Part shown: piece after piece, positions 51,801 to 57,057 of the stretch
Layout: the number at the start of each line of letters is the position of its first letter
How positions within the stretch are numbered: the first letter of the stretch is position 1
Assembly (NCBI GenBank): GCA_001839685.1
Contig: MLAK01000218.1
Location: 1-57,057 of the forward strand
From: Tritrichomonas foetus
Lineage: Eukaryota; Parabasalia; Tritrichomonadida; Tritrichomonadidae
Direction: 5' to 3'
Length of the DNA: 57,057 nt
The notes under the pieces: generated by a model
What the model was told of the DNA's origin: nothing
Seen by the model: only the letters and a program-made list of their open reading frames with translations
Database searches by the model: none
Made by a program: the position numbers and the translations under genes

Positions 51801-54800
51801 TAAAACTACTGCATTTGATACAGATCAATATATTATTCAAGTTCTTCTTCTTCGTGCACATCGAGCAAATGATAGTGGATCATTATTATTCATTGAACGA
51901 GTGATTGAATTTTTACCAGTGAGTATGAAAGAGCGAGTTGTTTATTTATTCACAATATTACCAATTGAAATGTGGGAAGATTCATTTTTACCTGTAATTA
52001 TTGCATTATTAACTCCAAAGGTTAAAATTTGGCAACCTTTATTCACACTATCACATCAATTTAGTTCAATTGGTGGTGAATTGGTTGCTGTTACATTTGC
52101 CAAATTAATTGATGATAATAATAAAATTCATTTCCAGAATTTCTTAGCATGGCTCATGAAATCTCATACAAAGGTTAAGCATACACAAATCATAACTGGT
52201 GTTATAACGATGTTTCATACAAGAAGGATTAAAATACCTTATTATCTCGCAGAAAAAGCGGTTAAATATTCCGGACATAATCATTTATTAGAATTCTTCT
52301 TAGAACCTGATTCAATTCCAACTTGGCGTTATTTACTTCCCCATGATGCCAATGATCTGATTTATGGACTTTATAGACCACTTTTATCAACATCACAAGC
52401 TGCTGCAATTGCATTAACTTTCATGAATGAATACGAAGCAGCTAAAAAATCGTATATTCAAGTCGGGCCTCCAATTTTTCAGGCAATGAAAGAAATCAAC
52501 GATCATTTCATTGCTATGTGCAATAATGACAGTATAAAATCATTATTGATGCCATTAACAACAATAAATAGAACAAATTCCGTTCTTGTTTTATTGGAAG
52601 AAGCGGCAACATCTTACATAACTCATAAAAATGAAGTAAATCTAGATATTTTAGATAAAGTTACGGAAGCTAATTTATCAACAGCTATCGGTAAGAAATA
52701 TTTGTCAGCATTTGAAAAAGAAAGATTAACTATTATTCAAGCTATGATCTCAGCAATCTCTGGAAAACCTCAATTAAATCCAGATATTTCTTGTTTAAAT
52801 CACTCTTTTATCACTTTATATCAAAAATTTGAACGATTGTTGAAAAACATGGAACCTAAACCTGAAGTTCAAATTGTAGGTGGAAATCCAGTCTGTCTAA
52901 TGATGCCATCAATGAGAAGTCAGTTTGTTCGAGTATGCGGATACACAAGTCGTGGTATGGTTGCTGTTGGTAAAGAACACATTGAAGAATATTTTATGAA
53001 AATTGATAATAAAATAAAAGATAATGAAATGATGGCAGTCGATTGGAGAAATTTTGCAGCATTTGCTTTTAATGTATTTTGTGCACAACCATCTTCTTCA
53101 TTATTTGCAACTGCTTATGGTGCCTATTTTAAGCTTTTTGATGAAAAATTGAATTACCCTCAATTTGTTATTCAAGAAGCAGCAGCCAGAATTATCACTT
53201 TATGTCGTTTAGCAATTTCTAAAAATGATATCGAATTGATACAAACTGTAAAAAGTTCATCTAATGTGTTTACACCTCAAAATGGAGAACAATGGAGATT
53301 TTGGTTACCTCATATTGTAGAACTTGCTGATGCTCCTTGGTTCTTCGATCTTGCATACGGACTCTTTACTGAAATGTCATATCGCTCGGTTTTATATGCA
53401 AGAAAGAATAAATCAAAGAATTTGGAAGAAGTTTTGAAAAAATTAATCCACGATCATCCTTCTTCCCAGATATCCATGATGGAAATCACCGAGAACTTTT
53501 TTAATTCTTTATTTTCTTTGAATTTTGAAGAAAAGCAAAACCAATCATTACTTCTTGATTTTGCACTTGAATGTCAAAAATTAAAAGATGTAGAAAGTAT
53601 TGATTTAATGAGTGTGAGAAGGCAAATGGCAACTAACTCATTCCAAAGATCATTAAAAGCATTGACAGTGAAGCTTATTCAAATGATTGGTGACTTCCCA
53701 ACATTCGCAAATACTGTTAAAAACATGACTTTTGAAGAACTTTCAATTTATATCCAAAATCTGACTCAATCCAAAATGAATATTAGTGAAATGAGAAATA
53801 TAATTTCGAAATCTACACAAACCGTGAATGACAATCTACCATTTATTTTCCCATTAAGATTAGAAAAGAAATTACAAATCTCAATATTGCAAATTCAAGA
53901 TAATTTCAATATCCTTTCACCGAACATGATTATCATAAAAATGGTATCATCTATGTATCAATGGAAGCATTATATTGTTCAACGTACAACAACTCCAGGT
54001 GGATACCACAAATCTGTTTTAACTCTTGCTAACGCCATGTTTCTATTCAAAACCATGCTTCAACGCCAATACTCATCACGTCGACGTAATTTAATTATTT
54101 TCCCGTCACAATTCTTCGAAATTGGTTGTGATATGATATTAATCCCAGTAATTTCTGAAGCTCGAACCTTCGAAGACTTTTTCAGAGAATCGATGATGAT
54201 GACCTCTAATGAATGGCTCGATCGATATGTTGTTAAAGATGAATACACTAATCAATTAGTTGTAACTGAAGAAGGACGAAAATCAATTAGTACTTTCCCT
54301 CATAACTATTTCACCCAGGTACTTTTTAATGTTCTCCGCGAGTCTGACCTCCTAAAAATGAGACCACTACTCGCCAACTCAGTCATTGTTTCTTGCCTCA
54401 TGAGACACGTCTTCAATGCGCCTTATCCACACATGGACGATCTTGTTGTTTGCCAGCAATCAGCTGTGATTCCATTAATGCATTCAAGTTATGATTACGG
54501 CCAAATAACTGACATTAAGCCACGTGTGGATTCATCATTTAGACTTTCCCCGAATATGGTTGATGTTCTTGGTCCATCACTTGATGGAAGCTGCATAATG
54601 ACAATGGCTGTTTTCTCAAAAGTAATGACAAAGAACATTGAAAGTGTGAGAAGCTATATTGAAGCAATGATTGGTGATGAAGATTATGAAAACCAAAGAA
54701 GACGATCTTTGGAAGACTGTATAGAAACTAGAACTGCTATAGAATCGCGCTTTTTAAACTTTTGTCCACCAAGAGTCGCAAATGTTGATGTAAAAACTGT

Positions 54801-54888
54801 TGAAGAATGGCTCGATGGTGTCGAAAAGTTTGTGAAAAGAGCAACGAACCCTGAGATTCAGCCAGTAGAGGCTGTTCCTTGGTTCTAA
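45835..54888 (+). CDS. TRA1: TRRAP/Tra1 homolog (PIKK-family pseudokinase), 3017 aa
   Basis: Scaffold subunit that recruits the SAGA and NuA4/TIP60 acetyltransferase complexes to activators. Most of the protein (about 1-1900) is HEAT-type helical repeat. A FAT-like region follows (about 1950-2500, with PLTTINRTNSVLVLLEEAAT and RSQFVRVCGYTSRG). The kinase-like domain (about 2650-2960) has TTTPGGYHKSVLTLANAMFL, MLQRQYSSRRRNLIIFPSQF and SFRLSPNMVDVLGPSLDGSC, the last matching the FRLTPN...G segment of human TRRAP. No catalytic DxxxxN or DFG is visible, as expected for TRRAP. The FATC end closes with EAVPWF, comparable to the HPWL end of human TRRAP. Somewhat shorter than human (about 3800) or yeast (3744). 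The frame is uninterrupted for 9 kb. Confidence 0.88.
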   Translation: MQELSKIIENRQENTAVELINWFQRRHVAIIRSKICPKADFVKEIFTYFINRPTNYEEDEWERLTLIAYIFVISLSPPPKLIPTLPFPRSYGPLVSVYLIMNSMKPPTEERHEQYVEIFQAVINRYISGFGTNHFYSRSPIYFYRLFPSYIEKYLSTRNFLPFINNFLQAVNQVKPTDLNFDFILFTSEMLNKLRSTQIFPNYKKEIEGNLLAAFSNIFELSSASSCIFLQNFFCFWLIFVMKSHSDNRENYTIFADQIEKVTLLFSQTASLKHHELHRTFTWNFCFIFYNFVNKEEHKERILSMICNGIRRVSRIDGLFKISESVTELANKFKIQYKEGNSWAMYYILASLDSTIWALISDLKRITGAASMNSTQNEKIAQHKVSFAEENGGLSPLDNELFALYPKQYFKTPEEVVPVFDRMTQFCDSVRQHLSSNVQFQLTIAKHLGGLLKEELSVNPKANVSVPLHYLLQMMRSWTELIIIASHRQNVMNTYSQRELIYSKVFPGHLSSLLENPKKLLDFAAIFRRFFLIIEEYPREFFPLFAIGIARQMFNAMKKGLLTYTFIEYFKYLSLEVQNYNQSLFFNILSRMMEIAANNTNLFLSQSTTDSSLLYSWILFTIRFGSARTNNQPNPMLGIFLKSYQKLFITAVLYNIKRIANQSIALRTVTLYLQSVKFHNQLQQEEEELKKDMPKKKGRTKPILYEEIQDSAKFEALGTLITLFIEEPNFLELQYLMPFLDATFKIGNKELIAKAAGICLKKFKIEKAKKYCDSFDHASHLFSSFFNVIPKIEFNTAKEILKIIPAYAPLYLQTPHKTFSLTRGIEIEELGFDMDLILESVTNHLSDNEEIISSLFALVTCCFEIVLNNLDLPVDFYTRTVKQLIILLCHCWCFDHLHPKIDTFASYLTISFGDAFIRGDSNVYVLCLLDVAGCSRSAIAKIAMDLSKTFFEYLRTQTFSDTIMHQTVEQFLSSFPPQTRLFSMLCGFSLMIRFFPNYIRLDHLRSFLVQTTDVSPLDLKFPRIVNRFLKEYLLTKPPTEKEPFVQMVYDIICPLSMGIRNVLMKRVSKLGLPIPVSSIDEIQQCPTQFLMIQQLTLAFLCGLLNPFEMNPALGSKVVEFMATRNGESCSLEKLSRILALIQAILKNDQVFKYFSDGGHLPSFLHFFFSSLSSRFSPINKSAKKSFIHLKDKAQNDPTFERQLQDFYQNPEKIFKFFSPFPDRINFYVRLTKIIPQKIPSSIIKLFFNAIYEYEEKKDSEKMKYLANFIKILKFFTVTEYVNQNSVRETVLSQFCESTTYLQMYIKVMVQLYEHNEIPFVTVTRKYISRFLIMFPLESIDFLMNNEHSIFSFFFIEDLIVHDKTKIFLNTFLDIFGHINDYSSHHPSLFKLVENLSRIKDIAIEPNFFKALQNNFNSLFPIISDQSHHNDNDFTLITYTANAIINVFKYKIDAKRVIGFCKVFSLNYFTRSNVYRQYVINVFRKTSQEFLEQLLELIISSLDIIKPLYLDILLPHLIKNFKGDLSFLWDLIANWLNEKENARYAFLHAIIYLLDQCKPTQRAIVTILEVMKITFPSSDINLLIYSLKIATKLSKMKLLPPEVYYSIFKQLFTYQKFSEPPYSKYLVEFLKSSPENLKQLKSNDYNFLAFYMHHRFLQPRELQKVISPINSVFLAAPELYKYLPFSLITAVATLLENKLHFIRKGEELNEVEETFICAIQFCQATKLTQDEFDFFVQVCYHYIQFLLRNDIRDSKFFDIFYSFLINNETDVFPIEMLGNIHEITSYTFGLVCCASKIKGNILFNDYTELVEQTLKFVENEHYSVDIDNLKCFMNSIFKDKRIATKYNHAIHSMFDNVRSRYSSTNCERLFVIAKTIVKHQKSTYLFTLWTFYENLKGKNVDREPLLRFLIKCLEDVALEKQIATVQMIFNKVRHSKRKTHIFTTSLPYIFHSTTVKNSAKQYIVENLIPLLLIDKLCNAEKLLAMLYEYRKTTAFDTDQYIIQVLLLRAHRANDSGSLLFIERVIEFLPVSMKERVVYLFTILPIEMWEDSFLPVIIALLTPKVKIWQPLFTLSHQFSSIGGELVAVTFAKLIDDNNKIHFQNFLAWLMKSHTKVKHTQIITGVITMFHTRRIKIPYYLAEKAVKYSGHNHLLEFFLEPDSIPTWRYLLPHDANDLIYGLYRPLLSTSQAAAIALTFMNEYEAAKKSYIQVGPPIFQAMKEINDHFIAMCNNDSIKSLLMPLTTINRTNSVLVLLEEAATSYITHKNEVNLDILDKVTEANLSTAIGKKYLSAFEKERLTIIQAMISAISGKPQLNPDISCLNHSFITLYQKFERLLKNMEPKPEVQIVGGNPVCLMMPSMRSQFVRVCGYTSRGMVAVGKEHIEEYFMKIDNKIKDNEMMAVDWRNFAAFAFNVFCAQPSSSLFATAYGAYFKLFDEKLNYPQFVIQEAAARIITLCRLAISKNDIELIQTVKSSSNVFTPQNGEQWRFWLPHIVELADAPWFFDLAYGLFTEMSYRSVLYARKNKSKNLEEVLKKLIHDHPSSQISMMEITENFFNSLFSLNFEEKQNQSLLLDFALECQKLKDVESIDLMSVRRQMATNSFQRSLKALTVKLIQMIGDFPTFANTVKNMTFEELSIYIQNLTQSKMNISEMRNIISKSTQTVNDNLPFIFPLRLEKKLQISILQIQDNFNILSPNMIIIKMVSSMYQWKHYIVQRTTTPGGYHKSVLTLANAMFLFKTMLQRQYSSRRRNLIIFPSQFFEIGCDMILIPVISEARTFEDFFRESMMMTSNEWLDRYVVKDEYTNQLVVTEEGRKSISTFPHNYFTQVLFNVLRESDLLKMRPLLANSVIVSCLMRHVFNAPYPHMDDLVVCQQSAVIPLMHSSYDYGQITDIKPRVDSSFRLSPNMVDVLGPSLDGSCIMTMAVFSKVMTKNIESVRSYIEAMIGDEDYENQRRRSLEDCIETRTAIESRFLNFCPPRVANVDVKTVEEWLDGVEKFVKRATNPEIQPVEAVPWF

Positions 54889-55533
54889 TCGGATGTATAT
54901 TATTTATAAATATATTAATACAGTATATATATACTTTATTTTTCTTGTATATTTATTTATATTTTTGTCCAAACATCAATTTTATAATGATCTATTGAAC
55001 ATTTTTTTGGAATTTCTAAATGAAAACAGTGGTTCATTAGTGTTATTTTCATGGTTTGTTCTTTCCCTATTCAAGTTTGTACAAAAACAAATAGAGAGAA
55101 TATGAAATTTGTGTTAATAGTATATTAATATTTATATATCAGATCATCGAATTCTTTTTCACCTACATGAAATAGAGCAGACAAATTAATGAAATGTGAC
55201 TCTAAAAATGGGGATATGTGAAGTATTGCAGAATGTATTAACGCATTAAATCAATGAATGATAAGATGGCATGAGGTGGGACACTTCAACCCATTAGACA
55301 TTTTCAACAAAACTTAAATTCTATCTATGGATTCTTTCCTTTTCAAATGGACAATTTATCTATACAATCTTAGTATACAAAATAATTTTTAGCAAATCAT
55401 CATGAAGTAGTTAAAAGATGATGTGAATTTTTGAATGTATATTTGGTTGCACATGAGAAAAAAAAATAAAAAATATCTTTCTTTGGTATTTTTTTAAAAA
55501 AGAAGCAAAAGAAGTACGATAAGAAAATCGCGC
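54889..55533. other. Convergent 3' intergenic region
   Basis: AT-rich spacer between TRRAP and LZIC. The 70-aa Ile/Tyr/Phe-rich frame (54893-55105) is low-complexity and not supported. Confidence 0.5.
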
Positions 55534-56100
55534 TTAGTCGGTCTTGGCCTGGTTTCCGAAGTTCGAGATAAGATTCTGTTGTTGGGCTTGGTTGACATTG
55601 TTGTTTGATTGCTGGAATCCGCTGAATTTGTGCTGCATTTGCTTCTGAAGGAAGGCAGCTTCTTCGTCAGAGAGTGGCTCGTTCAGAGTCTTCAGCGCTG
55701 TGAGGATTTCCATAGCTTTTTCTTCGTATGCGGCCCTGGAGATCGACTTGAGGTGATACTCCTCTTGGATTCTTTCGAGACTTTCACGAAGTTCTTCGGT
55801 TTGACGGGCACCAAACATACGAATAATGTCGGGCGTCTTAAACGCAGAGTTAATGGCCGCCATTGTCGCCATCCGAACTGCACTCAGTTCATCGAGAAGA
55901 GTCATATCACCAGCAACCATACGGTCAAGGTTGTTCTGGAACTCGTGAAGCTCTTCCATTGTTTCAGATCTTGTTTCGCGGATTTCTTCTTCTGTAAGCT
56001 GGTCTTTCAATTCGTCGAGATCTTTGAGTTGGCAAAGAAGACGCTGAAGTTGGCGTTCGACCATCTCCTTCAGACGCGCGGTGTTTTCATCTTTCGCCAT
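55534..56100 (-). CDS. LZIC: LZIC-like protein (leucine zipper and ICAT/CTNNBIP1 domain), 188 aa
   Basis: Full-length match by eye to human LZIC (190 aa). The N-terminal coiled coil (LKEMVERQLQRLLCQLKDLD and onward) is followed by GDMTLLDELSAVRMATMAAI, NSAFKTPDIIRMFGARQ and LRESLERIQEEYHLKSISRA. The ICAT-like helices (KAMEILTALKTLNEPLSDEE, AAFLQKQM) come next, then a Gln/Asn-rich tail. Animal LZIC carries an ICAT domain but does not act like ICAT on beta-catenin; its cellular role is poorly defined. This gene is visibly richer in G and C than its neighbours, which in trichomonads often accompanies high expression. ATG 56100 gives MAKDENTARL. Confidence 0.9.
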   Translation of the reverse strand: MAKDENTARLKEMVERQLQRLLCQLKDLDELKDQLTEEEIRETRSETMEELHEFQNNLDRMVAGDMTLLDELSAVRMATMAAINSAFKTPDIIRMFGARQTEELRESLERIQEEYHLKSISRAAYEEKAMEILTALKTLNEPLSDEEAAFLQKQMQHKFSGFQQSNNNVNQAQQQNLISNFGNQAKTD

Positions 56101-56455
56101 TTTTTGGAATTGTCACTTTTGATGATTTCAATTGTTTTTGTAAGAGAGAAATTTTTTGTGATTTTTTGGATATCAACAATTGTGAGTTATCTTCTAGATT
56201 TACCAGCTATGTCCTAGAATTTTTTGTCATTAATATCTACAGTATATGCTTTTTCGAACTATATCATTGTTTTAACAAAAAATAAATAGGAACATTCAAA
56301 TAAACAACATGAAACTTCTCAGTCATTGATGATGCGAGAGTCAACATGGTTAACTAACAATTGTTTAACTGACTGATCTATGTGTAATTTGTATTGCTAT
56401 ATGGTCAATTGTGACTATTTTATAATAACGTACACCAGAATCTCGATAAAATCTC
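56101..56455. other. Divergent promoter region
   Basis: Spacer between LZIC and the MORN5-like gene. TCATC lies about 25 bases before the LZIC ATG (relaxed initiator). No coding sequence. Confidence 0.45.
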
Positions 56456-56815
56456 ATGGTGGAAGAATTTATCAATTGCGCATATTCAGGCGAAAGGAAC
56501 GAAGTTGGAACTATGGATGGAAAAGGTGAATTCACTTTTCCAAACGGGACACGCTATGTTGGCGAATTAGTCGATGGCGAATTTCACGGAAAAGGAACTC
56601 TTTTTTATCCTGGACGTGGACGCTATGAAGCCGAATGGGATCATGGAACAGTTATCAAAGGACGGCTCTTCTTCGAGGATGGACTCGAACACAAAGATGA
56701 AAATTGGATATATTGCTCGCCAGAAGACAGACGATATTATATCGAAGTTACTGATGGATTGCATCCTGCTGGAGAGTCGTTTATTACACCAACACGCCAA
56801 GAAGCTCCTTCTTAA
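56456..56815 (+). CDS. MORN5: MORN5-like MORN-repeat protein, 119 aa
   Basis: MORN repeats at about residues 20-65 (GKGEFTFPNGTRYVGELVDG, then EFHGKGTLFYPGRGRYEAEW) are followed by the MORN5-specific continuation: KGRLFFEDGLEHKDENWIYC, SPEDRRYYIEVTDGLHPAGE. Human MORN5 (161 aa) has the same order DGLHY..KNWHYC..YDRRFYTEI.NGLKPAG. The usual ~40 C-terminal residues are missing; here the protein ends TPTRQEAPS. MORN5 is linked to cilia and sperm flagella in animals, so a flagellar role is a reasonable guess in a flagellate. Confidence 0.85.
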   Translation: MVEEFINCAYSGERNEVGTMDGKGEFTFPNGTRYVGELVDGEFHGKGTLFYPGRGRYEAEWDHGTVIKGRLFFEDGLEHKDENWIYCSPEDRRYYIEVTDGLHPAGESFITPTRQEAPS

Positions 56816-56926
56816 TTGTATCCATACTTTTCAATACAGAATTACATAATATGAAATTGAAAAACTAAAAATTCTTATTAGATGATACCATGACTTTTTT
56901 ATTAACTATTTTTCATTACTATTAGC

Positions 56927-57057
56927 GCTTCTTTTGATTCTGTTTTATTTCTTTTGATGTTGTTTTATTTCTTTTGATGTTGTTTTGTCTCTTTTGATGT
57001 TGTTTTGTCTCTTTGATGTTGTTTTGCTTCTTTTGATGTTGTTTTGTCTCTTTTGAT
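56927..57057. repeat. 20-bp tandem repeat, about six copies, running off the window
   Basis: Units of the type GTTGTTTTGTCTCTTTTGAT from 56939 to the end, one with 19 bases and several with TATTTC or CTTC variants, plus a partial unit before (56927-56938). It lies in the 3' flank of the MORN5-like gene. Non-coding. Confidence 0.85.

Noticed and set aside
55609..56217. 202-aa plus-strand frame
   Set aside because: Antisense to LZIC, whose protein matches a known family over its full length; the long antisense frame results from its more GC-rich codon use.
1..57057. CRISPR arrays, operons or bacterial islands
   Set aside because: No regularly spaced repeats, no ribosome binding sites and all recognised genes are eukaryotic or element-derived.

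Overview
The window looks like nuclear chromosomal DNA of a trichomonad (Parabasalia), most likely a Tritrichomonas-type genome. It is strongly AT-rich and the long genes are intronless. ATGs are often preceded within a few to ~25 nt by a TCAYW initiator-like element. One gene encodes an initiator-binding-domain (IBD, IBP39-type) transcription factor, a family known essentially only from trichomonads. The species is inferred, not proven.

Left part (1-29.9 kb), ordinary genes in both orientations separated by AT-rich spacers: a small hypothetical, an R2R3 Myb factor, a giant USP9X/USP24-class deubiquitinase, a multi-GAF protein with a degenerate phosphodiesterase domain, a CK1-type kinase with a possible CaaX box, a DNAJB12/14-like membrane J-protein, CDC123 (split by a frameshift), a UBE2J/Ubc6-like tail-anchored E2, an IBD transcription factor (frameshifted near its end at an 11-T run), a BTB / coiled-coil / F5/8-type-C protein, RGP1, and a short coiled-coil protein. 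Small decayed coding fragments lie at 18.5-19.1, 21.2-21.5 and 23.4-23.7 kb.

Middle part (29.9-43.3 kb), a graveyard of mobile DNA. First (29.9-35.1 kb) come remains of a virus-like element: a DNA methyltransferase with DPPY and FGGSG-type motifs, an SF3-type primase-helicase, two divergently transcribed helical proteins that look like distant paralogs, and two unrecognised, possibly structural, genes. All but one of these carry stops or frameshifts. A 285-bp inverted-repeat element (MITE-like, TIRs ~69 bp, 5-bp flanking repeat) has landed in it. Next come a Tc1/mariner (DDE_3) transposase pseudogene, a Maverick/Polinton-type integrase remnant with a chromodomain-like tail, a family-B DNA polymerase remnant carrying a broken YxDTDS motif, and several decayed reading frames I cannot name.

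Right part (43.9-57.1 kb), core cellular genes again: the spliceosomal thioredoxin-fold protein DIB1, a 3017-residue TRRAP/Tra1 pseudokinase (SAGA/NuA4 scaffold), LZIC, a MORN5-like protein, and a 20-bp tandem repeat running off the end. Housekeeping functions represented are transcription (Myb, IBD, TRRAP), splicing (DIB1), ubiquitin/ERAD (USP, UBE2J, DNAJB12-like), eIF2 assembly (CDC123) and Golgi trafficking (RGP1). They are independent genes, not an operon.
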